Below, one piece after another: positions 1 through 8,265 of a stretch of DNA of 64,000 bases; position 1 is the first letter of the stretch, and the number at the start of each line of letters is the position of its first letter. The translations under genes were made by a program, and so were the position numbers. The notes below the pieces were generated by a model. It was given only the letters and a program-made list of their open reading frames with translations, did not search any database and was not told the DNA's origin. The DNA lies in assembly GCA_016703965.1 (NCBI GenBank), contig JADJBB010000002.1, forward strand, positions 310,001 to 374,000, in the 5' to 3' direction. The stretch comes from Acidobacteriota bacterium (GTDB lineage: Bacteria > Acidobacteriota > Blastocatellia > Pyrinomonadales > Pyrinomonadaceae).

Positions 1-2
1 AT

Positions 3-578
3 ATCTGGCTGCGTAAAATGGCGGAGGAAGAGAATATGATCACGCCATTTCTGCCGCAGCTTGTGCGCGAGGCAGACGGCAAGCGGATCATCTCGGCGGG
101 CTGTTCGAGCTATGGATATGATATGCGTCTGGCGGACGATGGCTTCCGCATCTTCTCGTCGGTCCACGCAAAAGAGATCGATCCAAAACGATTTGACGAG
201 CAGTTTTCCCTTATCGAGCCTCAGGTGCATGAGGCTGAGGATGGTGCTAAATACTATCTCCTTCCGCCTCATCATTACGGCCTCGGTGTCACGGTCGAGA
301 CATTCAAAATGCCGCGAAATGTCACCGGTGTCGCCCTCGGCAAATCAACCTACGCCCGCGCCGGGCTGCTCGTAAATACGACGCCGCTCGAAGCCGGCTG
401 GACCGGACGCCTGGTCGTTGAGATCGCAAATCTGGCTAATCTGCCGCTGCGTGTCTACATCAACGAAGGTATCGGCCAGATTTTATTTTTCGAATCGGAC
501 GAAGACTGCGGCGTAAGTTACGAAGACCGCGGCGGCAAATATCAGGGGCAAACGGGGTTAACTTTCGCAAAGGTGTAA
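3..578 (+). CDS. dcd: dCTP deaminase, 5' end cut by window edge
   Basis: Deaminates dCTP to dUTP, supplying dUMP for thymidylate synthesis in the cytoplasm. The family core is visible: SSYGYDMRL near the N-terminus, ALGKSTYAR, the stretch NTTPLEAGWTGRLVVEI with the Glu that serves as general base in the family, and KYQGQTG at the C-terminus. An ATG lies at 18, but the frame stays open upstream and reads DIWLRK just before it, which matches the usual N-terminal SDxWIRKM block of Dcd. The true start is therefore most likely left of the window, and ATG 18 is an internal Met. From ATG 18 the protein is 186 residues, so only a few residues are missing. Confidence 0.93.
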   Translation: MWLRKMAEEENMITPFLPQLVREADGKRIISAGCSSYGYDMRLADDGFRIFSSVHAKEIDPKRFDEQFSLIEPQVHEAEDGAKYYLLPPHHYGLGVTVETFKMPRNVTGVALGKSTYARAGLLVNTTPLEAGWTGRLVVEIANLANLPLRVYINEGIGQILFFESDEDCGVSYEDRGGKYQGQTGLTFAKV

Positions 579-633
579 CCTGCGCCTTTTGTATGAATCT
601 CGGTAAAGAACGAGATGCAGATACTATTTAAAT

Positions 634-1809
634 ATGCGGCTAGCTCAAAAGATCGTTATTGCTGCGGCTTTAGTGTTTCTATATGCTGCGTCAGGATCTG
701 CTCAGGAGACGCGACCACGCGTTCGCGATACTGGTATTAAGATCGGCATTCTTCCCACCGGGCCGCTTAACGCGATCACGGATGTTGCCGGTGTCAGCAT
801 CGGACAGACGACGATCGTTCGGGGCGATAACGTGCGGACGGGCGTGACCGCGATACTGCCGCATTCGGGCAATCTGTTTCAGGAGAAAGTTCCGGGAGCA
901 GTTTACGTTGGCAACGGTTTTGGCAAACTCGCGGGTTCGACGCAGGTCAATGAGCTTGGCGAGATCGAGACGCCGATCCTGTTGACCTCGACCCTTTCGG
1001 TTCCAAAAACCGCTGATTTCCTGATCGACTACATGCTCGCTCTGCCCGGCAATCAGGAGGTGCGATCGATCAATCCACTGGTCGCTGAGACGAATGACGG
1101 CGGGCTGAATGACATTCGCAGCCGTCCGATCGCGAGGGAGGACGTATTTGCCGCACTGAAGAACGCAAAAATCGGTTCGGTCGACGAAGGCTCCGTCGGT
1201 GCCGGAACGGGAACCGTCGCGTTCGGCTGGAAGGGAGGAATCGGGACCTCGTCGCGAAAGCTGCCGCAATCGCTCGGCGGATACACGCTCGGAGTACTTG
1301 TTCAGACAAATTTTGGCGGCGTCCTCAGCGTTGACGGCGTGCCCGTCGGTCAGGAATTAGGCAGGTATTATTTGAAAGAGGCAGTTTCTGAGCAGTCGGC
1401 CGTTCCGCCCTCTTACGCAGCCGGTTCTGACAGAGCGGATGGGTCGATCATCATCATTGTGGCGACCGACGCGCCACTCGATCATCGGCTTTTAAGACGA
1501 CTTGCCGAGCGAACCATGTCCGGCCTCGCCCGAACCGGTTCATCGATGACCAACGGCAGCGGCGATTATGCGATAGCATTTTCTACCCAGAACCGCATCA
1601 AAGCTTCGGACCCAAAGCGCTCGATCACGGTCCTCGGAAATGACGCAATGTCACCGCTCTTCCAAGCCGCGATCGAGGCAACGGAGGAGGCGATACTCAA
1701 TTCGTTATTCAAGGCGACAACGGTCACCGGCAACGGCCGCACGATCGACGCCTTGCCGCTCGACAAGGTTAAAGAGATCCTGAAACGCTACGGACGTATA
1801 TCCAAATAA
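634..1809 (+). CDS. Exported P1-family (DmpA-like) aminopeptidase
   Basis: Member of the self-cleaving Ntn-hydrolase family P1 (S58), which includes DmpA (L-aminopeptidase/D-Ala-esterase) and beta-peptidyl aminopeptidases. Residues 1-23 form a signal peptide with a hydrophobic core ending SGSAQ, so action in the periplasm or outside is inferred. The family blocks ITDVAGVSIGQTT, EGSVGAGTGT and GYTLGVLVQTNFG are present. The motif DGSIIIIVATDAPL contains the expected autocleavage pair Gly270-Ser271; Ser271 would become the catalytic N-terminal nucleophile. The length of 391 residues is normal for the family. The substrate cannot be told from sequence. The gene stands alone and ends before a hairpin shared with the convergent gene. 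Confidence 0.88.
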   Translation: MRLAQKIVIAAALVFLYAASGSAQETRPRVRDTGIKIGILPTGPLNAITDVAGVSIGQTTIVRGDNVRTGVTAILPHSGNLFQEKVPGAVYVGNGFGKLAGSTQVNELGEIETPILLTSTLSVPKTADFLIDYMLALPGNQEVRSINPLVAETNDGGLNDIRSRPIAREDVFAALKNAKIGSVDEGSVGAGTGTVAFGWKGGIGTSSRKLPQSLGGYTLGVLVQTNFGGVLSVDGVPVGQELGRYYLKEAVSEQSAVPPSYAAGSDRADGSIIIIVATDAPLDHRLLRRLAERTMSGLARTGSSMTNGSGDYAIAFSTQNRIKASDPKRSITVLGNDAMSPLFQAAIEATEEAILNSLFKATTVTGNGRTIDALPLDKVKEILKRYGRISK

Positions 1810-1846
1810 AAAAGAGAATGCATGAAAAGTCAGAATAAGAAGAAGA

Positions 1847-1920
1847 TAACCACGAAATAATACTAAAAAGATCAAAAAATATTTCATTTTTGTGTTCTTT
1901 TTGGCGTTATTTCGTGGTTA
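1847..1920. repeat. Inverted repeat between convergent genes, word family CACGAAA
   Basis: A perfect 14-bp inverted repeat (TAACCACGAAATAA at 1847-1860, its complement at 1907-1920) encloses an A/T-rich centre whose halves also pair loosely. It lies between the convergent stops at 1809 and 1976, so it could act as a bidirectional terminator. The arm word CACGAAA recurs in the elements at 13019-13577 and 36626-36753. Confidence 0.7.
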
Positions 1921-1975
1921 CTCTCCTATTGTCCTTACTTCTCAGTCATCCTCTATGATCAGAAAAAAAATTAAG

Positions 1976-3304
1976 CTACACCGTTCCGTCGTCCGTTCCG
2001 GAATCGTATGAAACCGGCGTCGACATATCTGCTCCGGCATCAAATCCCGTATCGACCGCTGACATATCATATCCGCCCCCGACGTCCACCGCCGACGATG
2101 GATCGACATCGTACATCGGTGAGGCCGGATCAGCAGAGGCCGCGTATGTGTCGGCGGACTCCTGATACGAGGCGGCGTTATCGAGGCTGCTTTGGGCGGC
2201 GTCGGTGTTGCCTTGCTGGGCGTACCATTCGGCGTTGTCGGCAAAATAGTCAGCGTTCTTTTCCTGGTAGACCGCATTGCCAAGATTAGAAGCGTCCTGG
2301 TCTGCTTGACCGGTGTGGTCTGATCCGCTTGCGAGATAGTCCGCATCGCCGGTCTGATAGCCGACGTTCAGAGCATCTTCTTTGGCAGCTTCATAATCGC
2401 CCGCGGCGATGTGCTCGGCTTGCTGTGTGCGGTAGTCGTCTGCAAGTTCCTGCTTATAAGCGGCGTTATCCAGATCACCCGAATCCGATGCGCCGAGCAT
2501 CGACGAATCGCCCGCCGCATAAGACTCATTCTCCGCAACCTCTCTCGCTTCGGCCGCGGCCGCGTAATCTCCTTGCGCAACAAATTCATCGGCTTTTGCC
2601 TGAGCTTCGCTGGCGGCGTCTGCGTGTGCCTGCTGTTCGGCCAAAGCCGGATCTTCCGCCGTTTCTCTCGTTGGATCGGTTACCGAAGCCGCATAAACCG
2701 GCTCGCTGCCTTGGTTGTACGAGGTGCCAACGGCGTAATCTCCGGTAAACTCTTCACCAGCTGTATCAGATACCGGAAAGCCGTCTTCGCCGACGGTGAA
2801 TTCGATGGAATTTGTCGAAAGTTCTTCTTCCGTAGGCAAACCTTCGGCTGTTTCGATCTCAAATTCGCCGTCTCCGTCAGCGTCGGTATAGGTGACATCA
2901 AATTCACCATCGCCGTCCGTATCGAGCATAGCGACATCGATCTGTCCGTCGCCATCCGTATCCGCACCCGCGGCATCAATGGCTCCGTCGCCATCCGTAT
3001 CCATGACGATCACGTCCAGATTGCCGTCGCCGTCGGTGTCAGCCGAAACAGCATCGACCTTTCCGTCGCCGTCCGTGTCGCCGGCGATGGTGTCAAGCTC
3101 GCCGTCGCCGGCGGTATCAGCAGCACCGGCGTCGATCTTTCCATCGCCGTCGGTATCCGCGTATGTGACCTCGGTCTCTGCCGCACCGTTGTCAAACAAT
3201 GCCTCGACGATCTCGTCTGCTAACGAGCTTTCATCGCCGGGAGCGGTCGTTATCTCGAAATCCTTTTCGTCAATGATCGTTGTTGGGTCTTGTTCATTCG
3301 CCAT
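1976..3304 (-). CDS. Acidic protein with eight DTDGDG Ca-binding-type repeats
   Basis: A 442-residue, very acidic, Ala-rich protein with no signal peptide or membrane segment. Residues 50-150 hold eight consecutive 13-residue units of the form (A/M/L)DTDGDGxxD, resembling EF-hand/thrombospondin-type-3 calcium loops; unit 2 has TAGDG in place of TDGDG. Residues 210-390 are Ala/Glu/Asp/Tyr-rich with recurring AxxYxxxAD words and probably helical or TPR-like. Calcium binding is inferred from the repeats. The start ATG overlaps the end of the upstream gene by 11 bp, and the SD-like GAGGAGAA lies inside that gene, so translation is probably coupled to the M48-like protein. No specific function is recognised. 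Confidence 0.75.
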   Translation of the reverse strand: MANEQDPTTIIDEKDFEITTAPGDESSLADEIVEALFDNGAAETEVTYADTDGDGKIDAGAADTAGDGELDTIAGDTDGDGKVDAVSADTDGDGNLDVIVMDTDGDGAIDAAGADTDGDGQIDVAMLDTDGDGEFDVTYTDADGDGEFEIETAEGLPTEEELSTNSIEFTVGEDGFPVSDTAGEEFTGDYAVGTSYNQGSEPVYAASVTDPTRETAEDPALAEQQAHADAASEAQAKADEFVAQGDYAAAAEAREVAENESYAAGDSSMLGASDSGDLDNAAYKQELADDYRTQQAEHIAAGDYEAAKEDALNVGYQTGDADYLASGSDHTGQADQDASNLGNAVYQEKNADYFADNAEWYAQQGNTDAAQSSLDNAASYQESADTYAASADPASPMYDVDPSSAVDVGGGYDMSAVDTGFDAGADMSTPVSYDSGTDDGTV

Positions 3305-4700
3305 AGTTTTGGTTCTCCTCTTTTATTTTTGCCGGAGGAGCTTTTGGCTCGGCCGGTTTGATCCTTTTTTGAATATCGGTTACCTTACCGCACCCTGCAC
3401 TCGGGCATTTGACCGAAAGTTTTTGCTTGCCCTTGAGCGCAGAGATCGGTACACGCAGTGGGGCTTTACATGCAGAACATTTGATCTTGATCTCGGTCGG
3501 AGCTTTTGGCTTTGGTGGAGGCGGCACCGGAGCAGGCTTGGGCGGAGCGTTTTTCATCAAGGCCTGCTTGATCCACGAGGCCGTTCGAGCGAATTCAGGG
3601 CCGTTAGCAAATTGATTCAGAAGCTTTAAACGTGGCCCGAGATAGGGCGTCGAGGTTGTCGTAAGTTCCGAAAGCCGCAGCAGATCGCCATCGTCCTCAC
3701 GCTGCTGTTCGAGCCAGGCTTCGATATTTATCTGCTTGAAAATGAACGAAGATTTCAGCGACCACGACAAAAGCGTTCGTCGTGCGACCTCCTCGCTTCC
3801 AACCGCGAGTAGACCTGCGCGATCCGCAGTGATCTCAGCCTGGCGTGCCCAGGCGAGCAGCGGCATTTCGACTGCTCCTCCGATCAGGGCCGAGGGGCTA
3901 AGGATAGCGTTAAAGATACCGCCCGCCATAAATCCTTTCGCGGGGCCTTGTTCGCCGAGGAAGAATCGAATAACCGTCTTCCATAGGGCATGTCCCGCTT
4001 TGCAGTGGCCCATTTCGCGGGCAAGGAGATAGAGCATATCGACACCCTGAAAATTACCCGCAACAGCAGAACCAATGACAATGAACGAGTTCTTGTCGCT
4101 GCCGAAGGTCAGGCAATCCCACGGACGGTCACCCGAGAGGTAAATGTCGGGCATGTGCGACATTCCGAGGATGCGAGCCGCCCGAACGGCTTGACCGAAA
4201 ACTTGCGGCATCTGCTTTTCGCCCAATAAGATGCCGTTAAATGATACCTCGATCCAGCGTCGTCCGACCTTTTCCGAAACGGCTTTAGCGGCGGCATTCA
4301 ATGGCTTTGCAGCCTTCAGAGCCGCCATTGCCTTGGCGTCTGCAGCCCAGGCAAAAGCTGAATTGTCGATCTGGTAGCCCGGAACGAGCGGACGAAGCCA
4401 GCGGCATTCCTTACAGACTACCGACTTTTCCGACAGGCCGCGGCCATCACCACCGCACGTACGGCAAATTGCTGGCTGCGGCACAAACTGCGGCTGCGGC
4501 TGATAGTTCTGATCGTAATTCGGTGGCTGAAGCTGGGCTTGATGTGCTTGCGGCTGCTGCCACTGCTGATTTTGTGGCTGCTGAGGCTGGGGTGCCTGAA
4601 CCGCCATTCCAGTTCCGCAGTAAATGCAGAATCGCGAGCCATGAGCGGGCTGACGATGGCCGTTCGAGCAGACAGGTAAATTTTGCGGATCGTTAGCCAT
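3294..4700 (-). CDS. Zinc-ribbon M48-like protein with degenerate HExxH
   Basis: 468 residues. Domains in order: an N-terminal zinc ribbon (CSNGH...CIYCG, residues 11-29), a Gln/Pro linker (35-75), a second four-Cys knuckle (CRTC...CKEC, 79-99), an M48-peptidase-like core (about 110-380), and a C-terminal zinc ribbon (CSAC...CPSAGC, 408-437). The core keeps the M48 layout, with LLAREMGHCKAGH at 225-237 and AEITADRAG at 288-296. The position of the first zinc His in HExxH is Arg228 (codon CGC). Activity is therefore doubtful, and a binding or scaffold role is possible. The start at 4700 shares its A with the upstream stop (TAATG), giving translational coupling. An upstream in-frame extension to 5018 only reads through the neighbouring gene. 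Confidence 0.8.
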   Translation of the reverse strand: MANDPQNLPVCSNGHRQPAHGSRFCIYCGTGMAVQAPQPQQPQNQQWQQPQAHQAQLQPPNYDQNYQPQPQFVPQPAICRTCGGDGRGLSEKSVVCKECRWLRPLVPGYQIDNSAFAWAADAKAMAALKAAKPLNAAAKAVSEKVGRRWIEVSFNGILLGEKQMPQVFGQAVRAARILGMSHMPDIYLSGDRPWDCLTFGSDKNSFIVIGSAVAGNFQGVDMLYLLAREMGHCKAGHALWKTVIRFFLGEQGPAKGFMAGGIFNAILSPSALIGGAVEMPLLAWARQAEITADRAGLLAVGSEEVARRTLLSWSLKSSFIFKQINIEAWLEQQREDDGDLLRLSELTTTSTPYLGPRLKLLNQFANGPEFARTASWIKQALMKNAPPKPAPVPPPPKPKAPTEIKIKCSACKAPLRVPISALKGKQKLSVKCPSAGCGKVTDIQKRIKPAEPKAPPAKIKEENQNYGE

Positions 4701-5131
4701 TAATATCCACCACCGCCCGCGATGGCCGAGAGTAGAACCCAGATGACCCAAATTCCGATATGGATGACCGTCGCCGCGATACCGACCCATAGGCCGATCT
4801 GCGACATCATCTTTCCATCCCCGGGCGATCTGCCTTCGCGGATGGCTTGCAGCTCGAGCCATCCGAGTATCGCACCGGGAACGCCGAGGAGGGGCCCGCA
4901 GCAGAGAAGTCCGCCGACAGAGAGCAGCATAGCGATCAATGGCTTTTGCGTGGCAGGCGAGGCTGCCACGTAAGCCTGGCCGCCCATTACTGGAGCCGCA
5001 ACAGGATTCTGCGGCCATGGCTGCTGTTGCTGGGTTCCGATACCGGGAGCGTTAAGCGGCGTAGCGCAATTGTGGCAAAAAGCGGCTTCGGCCGGATTAG
5101 GTAAACTGCATTTTGGACAGACTTTGGTCAT
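4700..5131 (-). CDS. Zinc-ribbon plus two-helix membrane protein (DUF4190-like)
   Basis: First gene of a coupled three-gene operon. The N-terminus holds a zinc ribbon (CPKC...CHNC), followed by a Gln/Pro linker and a C-terminal region with two hydrophobic segments of DUF4190 type separated by WLELQAIREGR. It is probably an inner-membrane protein with the ribbon facing the cytoplasm. The start at 5131 places CPKC directly after the N-terminus, as is usual for such proteins; an in-frame ATG at 5155 would add eight residues, and neither has a clear SD. The stop overlaps the next start as TAATG. Function unknown; the shared zinc ribbons with the next gene suggest that the two products work together. 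Confidence 0.72.
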   Translation of the reverse strand: MTKVCPKCSLPNPAEAAFCHNCATPLNAPGIGTQQQQPWPQNPVAAPVMGGQAYVAASPATQKPLIAMLLSVGGLLCCGPLLGVPGAILGWLELQAIREGRSPGDGKMMSQIGLWVGIAATVIHIGIWVIWVLLSAIAGGGGY

Positions 5132-5302
5132 ATTTTTATTAATTCTCGATGCCATGTGCTAATTCAAAGCAAAATGACAACAGCGAAATTAAAGCCTTCA
5201 AAGAATAGAGCGTAAAAACACGCCGATTGTGGTCAAATTATTTTGTTAACGTTGGTAGAATAGCTGAAGTCGGCTAAATTTAGAAGACCTTTCGAACATA
5301 GA

Positions 5303-6751
5303 ATGGATCACCTGCAGAACTACATCGGTGGAAAGTTAGTTAGCCCTGTTTCGGGGGAATATCTGGGTAATTTCGACCCGTCGACCGGTGCGGTTTATTC
5401 ATTGATACCGGATTCGGATGAGCGCGACGTCGAGAGTGCAGTGCAAGCGGCGTCCGCTGCATTTTCGGAATGGTCATCAACCTCGGCGGAAGTGCGACAT
5501 GATATTTTGATGCGGCTGGCCGCTTTGATCGAGCGTGATCTGGAGCCGCTCGCCTTGGCCGAGAGCGTTGATCAGGGAAAGCCGGTTTCGCTTGCCCGAA
5601 TGGTCGATATTCCGCGGGCGGTCGCTAATTTTAAGTTCTACGCGACGGCGGCAATGCACACCGCCAATGAATCGCATGACAGCGTTGGACAGAATGCGAT
5701 CAACTACACACTGCGGCAGCCTCTCGGCGTCGTCGGCTGCATATCGCCGTGGAACCTGCCGCTCTACCTTTTTACATGGAAGGTCGCACCTGCTATTGCT
5801 GCCGGTTGCACAGTCGTCGCGAAACCCAGCGAAGTGACGCCGATGACGGCTTATCTGCTGTCAAAACTTTGTATCGAAGCCGGTTTGCCCGCCGGAGTGC
5901 TTAATATCGTCCACGGACTAGGCCCAAAGGTCGGTTCGGCGATCGTCGCTCACAAAGACGTCAAGGCTATCTCATTCACCGGCGGCACAAAGACCGGCGA
6001 AGAGATCGCCCGCGTTGCCGCTCCGATGTTCAAAAAACTTTCGCTCGAACTCGGCGGTAAGAATCCAAACATAATTTTCGCAGACTGCAATTACGAAGAA
6101 ATGCTGGCGACAACCGTTCGCTCGTCTTTCTCAAATCAGGGCGAGATCTGCCTGTGCGGTTCGCGGATATTTGTTGAGCGGCCGCTGTACGAGCGATTCA
6201 AAAGAGACTTCATCGAGAGAGTTTCCGCCTTAAAGGTTGGCGATCCTTTGGCAGCCGACACAGATGTCGGTGCGATCGTCTCGAAGCAGCATTTTGACAA
6301 AATAATGTCGTACATCGAACTCGCAAAAGCCGAGGGCGGAACGATCTTGAAAGGCGGTATTCAGCATTCAGCATTCAGCATTCAGCATTCTAAAGGCTGG
6401 TTCATCGAGCCGACCGTTATCGAGGGGTTACCGCACGATTGCCGGACGAATCAGGAAGAGATCTTCGGCCCCGTGGTGACGATCATGCCGTTCGACGCTG
6501 AGGACGAGGTTTTGGGTTTTGCTAACAGTGTGCGTTACGGTCTCTCGGCGACGGTTTGGACTGAAAGCCTTTCCCGTGCCCATCGCGTAGCAGCTAAGCT
6601 CGAATCGGGCATCGTCTGGATCAACTGCTGGCTGCTCCGCGATCTGCGAACGCCATTCGGCGGCATGAAAGAAAGCGGCGTCGGCCGGGAAGGCGGGTTT
6701 GAGGCTCTGAGGTTCTTTACTGAGGAAAAGAACGTCTGTATTCGCATCTAG
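5303..6751 (+). CDS. 2-aminomuconate 6-semialdehyde dehydrogenase (ALDH8A1-like)
   Basis: NAD-dependent aldehyde dehydrogenase, 482 residues, cytoplasmic. Oxidises 2-aminomuconate semialdehyde to 2-aminomuconate in the kynurenine/3-hydroxyanthranilate route. Visible are the general base Glu249 in LELGGKNP and the nucleophile Cys283 in SNQGEICLCGSRIFVE. The C-terminal block IVWINCWLLRDLRTPFGGMK is characteristic of the ALDH8A1/AMSDH branch rather than general ALDHs. Substrate assignment rests on these motifs and on the other kynurenine genes in the window. An odd feature is a (ATTCAGC)n run at 6359-6390, which encodes an IQHSAFSIQHS loop before the usual GWFIEPTVI. ALDH activity is near certain; the aminomuconate substrate is likely. 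Confidence 0.87.
   Translation: MDHLQNYIGGKLVSPVSGEYLGNFDPSTGAVYSLIPDSDERDVESAVQAASAAFSEWSSTSAEVRHDILMRLAALIERDLEPLALAESVDQGKPVSLARMVDIPRAVANFKFYATAAMHTANESHDSVGQNAINYTLRQPLGVVGCISPWNLPLYLFTWKVAPAIAAGCTVVAKPSEVTPMTAYLLSKLCIEAGLPAGVLNIVHGLGPKVGSAIVAHKDVKAISFTGGTKTGEEIARVAAPMFKKLSLELGGKNPNIIFADCNYEEMLATTVRSSFSNQGEICLCGSRIFVERPLYERFKRDFIERVSALKVGDPLAADTDVGAIVSKQHFDKIMSYIELAKAEGGTILKGGIQHSAFSIQHSKGWFIEPTVIEGLPHDCRTNQEEIFGPVVTIMPFDAEDEVLGFANSVRYGLSATVWTESLSRAHRVAAKLESGIVWINCWLLRDLRTPFGGMKESGVGREGGFEALRFFTEEKNVCIRI
6359..6390. repeat. Heptamer tandem repeat (ATTCAGC)x4.6 inside the ALDH gene
   Basis: Four perfect copies of ATTCAGC plus ATTC in tandem, within the coding sequence of the semialdehyde dehydrogenase. 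It is translated as IQHSAFSIQHS from about residue 353, at a loop that varies in ALDHs, and the reading frame is kept. Heptamer copy-number change would shift the frame unless it occurs in multiples of three. Confidence 0.9.
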
Positions 6752-6797
6752 CCGACTGGCGACATTGATATGTGCATGCTTCGTTTGAGGAGACAAT

Positions 6798-7466
6798 ATG
6801 AGTACTATCAAACGAATAATTCTGGGGCTTTTGGCGGTTGGTGTTATCTACATTCTAGGCGGAGCTATCTTGAGCGACCTGGTATTTGCGCAACCTAAGA
6901 TCGACTACGCAAATTATTTCAGGCCCGGCGATAAACTGTTCAGCAGGGCCGAAGGATTCGATCAAACTGTTCTCTCAGTGGGTAACGGTTGGCTGCAGAC
7001 ACGTCTCGTGGTTCTGCCGAACGCCGCCGGGCCGCCGGAGCATTTTCATGAGGCGTTCGAGGAAAAGTTTACCGTCAAAAGCGGTACGCTCAGCATCTTA
7101 GTGAGCGGCGAAAAGCGGACGCTTCACGCTGGCGAGACGATCTCGATCCCGCCGATGACGAAGCATAAGCCATTCAATGAAACCGCCGAGACCGTGATCG
7201 TCGAGAGCGACGACCCCAAGACGCTACCGGTGGAATTCGGGTACCTGCTTTCGCAGCTGTACGGTTTTATGGATACTTATCCAAATGGGCCGGGCGTGCC
7301 GCGGATCATGATGCAGCTTTCGGTTTATGGCACCGATGCGGATTCCTGGATAGCCGACGGCCCGCCGTTGCCCGTGCAAAAAACGATGCGTTTTGTCATT
7401 GCACCGACAGCACGGCTGCTCGGATACAAGAAATTTTACCCGCAGTTCAAACCGAATGGCGGTTGA
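6798..7466 (+). CDS. Membrane-anchored cupin protein
   Basis: 222 residues. A single N-terminal hydrophobic helix (about 5-30, ending in VFAQ) serves as anchor or signal. A conserved beta-barrel cupin core follows, with PPEHFHEAFEEKFTVKSG (motif 1 with two His and a Glu) and GETISIPPMTKHKPFN (motif 2 His). A metal site is therefore likely. The C-terminal 90 residues are not recognised. GAGGAGA sits just upstream of the ATG as a good ribosome site. The gene follows the semialdehyde dehydrogenase by 46 bp on the same strand, but a link with it is not shown. Cupins are too diverse for a substrate call. Confidence 0.75.
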   Translation: MSTIKRIILGLLAVGVIYILGGAILSDLVFAQPKIDYANYFRPGDKLFSRAEGFDQTVLSVGNGWLQTRLVVLPNAAGPPEHFHEAFEEKFTVKSGTLSILVSGEKRTLHAGETISIPPMTKHKPFNETAETVIVESDDPKTLPVEFGYLLSQLYGFMDTYPNGPGVPRIMMQLSVYGTDADSWIADGPPLPVQKTMRFVIAPTARLLGYKKFYPQFKPNGG

Positions 7467-7497
7467 TCGGATATTTCAGGAGACCGGATCGAACAAA

Positions 7498-8229
7498 ATG
7501 CGTTTGAGATCGACGCTAACGACATTAAGCCTGCTTTTCGTTTTTGCTCTGCATCTGCATGGCCAGAATGAACCGCCAAAGAAAAGCTATATTCTCGAGT
7601 TGTCTGGAGCGTGTTCGCCGGGGGAAATGTCGGTCGAGTTTTTCATCGCCGGAGCGTTTGGCGGTTACAGCAGCTTTATTAAGACCGATTCTCGATTCTC
7701 GCGATACGATATACCGACCGTTCGATACGGAATGCCCGCGACATCGCTCAAGTTGATGATCAGAGGAGCAAGATGCCGGACGCAGATACTCGATATTCCT
7801 GACCTCGCGAAAAGCGAAAGCGTCATCCGCACCCGACTCCGCAGGTCGAGGACCATCGAGTTTCGCGGCAAGATCCGATCGCCGGAAAGACTCGCGAAGA
7901 ATGAACGCTGGCTAACCGTAGAGTATTGGGCACACTGGAAGTGCGAATTCCTCGGCCTGCCCGATTGCATGATAGGGCCAAACCGCATCGACGCGGTCGA
8001 TGTTGGGGCCGACGGGCGGTTCAAGGTGCGATTACCCGATGTGGCTAACGATGGAGCTCTCTTTCGATTTGCGGATCGAGGCGCGTTCGAGTTCTTCATT
8101 CGCGATCCAAAGACGGGAGATATTCTATACAATCTGCGAAGCGCGATCAGCCGAAAAGGCTCATTCGCCGTGCCGGTCGCAATCGAATATCCGCAGGATA
8201 TCGAATTTGAACTCGAGCGGTATCGGTGA
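7498..8229 (+). CDS. Exported protein of unknown function
   Basis: 243 residues from the ATG at 7498. The signal peptide is clear (hydrophobic residues 8-20, then HLHGQ), and AGGAG lies upstream. An in-frame ATG at 7393 would overlap the cupin gene and bury the signal peptide, so the later start is preferred. The mature part looks all-beta and holds three Cys (SGACSPG, GARCRTQ, and WKCEFLGLPDC) that might form disulphides. No family was recognised. It lies between the cupin gene and pepT with short gaps and may share their transcript. Confidence 0.6.
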   Translation: MRLRSTLTTLSLLFVFALHLHGQNEPPKKSYILELSGACSPGEMSVEFFIAGAFGGYSSFIKTDSRFSRYDIPTVRYGMPATSLKLMIRGARCRTQILDIPDLAKSESVIRTRLRRSRTIEFRGKIRSPERLAKNERWLTVEYWAHWKCEFLGLPDCMIGPNRIDAVDVGADGRFKVRLPDVANDGALFRFADRGAFEFFIRDPKTGDILYNLRSAISRKGSFAVPVAIEYPQDIEFELERYR

Positions 8230-8265
8230 AGTTAATTTCTGAACGCATTGGGGTAATATTGAATT

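Noticed and set aside
2411..3629. Long plus-strand open frames opposite the Ca-repeat protein (Ser/Pro-rich PSPSV repeats)
   Set aside because: They are complements of the DTDGDG repeat DNA; the minus frame has a sensible start, coupling and composition.
4700..5018. 106-residue N-terminal extension of the M48-like protein
   Set aside because: It is the neighbouring gene read out of frame; TAATG coupling marks the true start at 4700.
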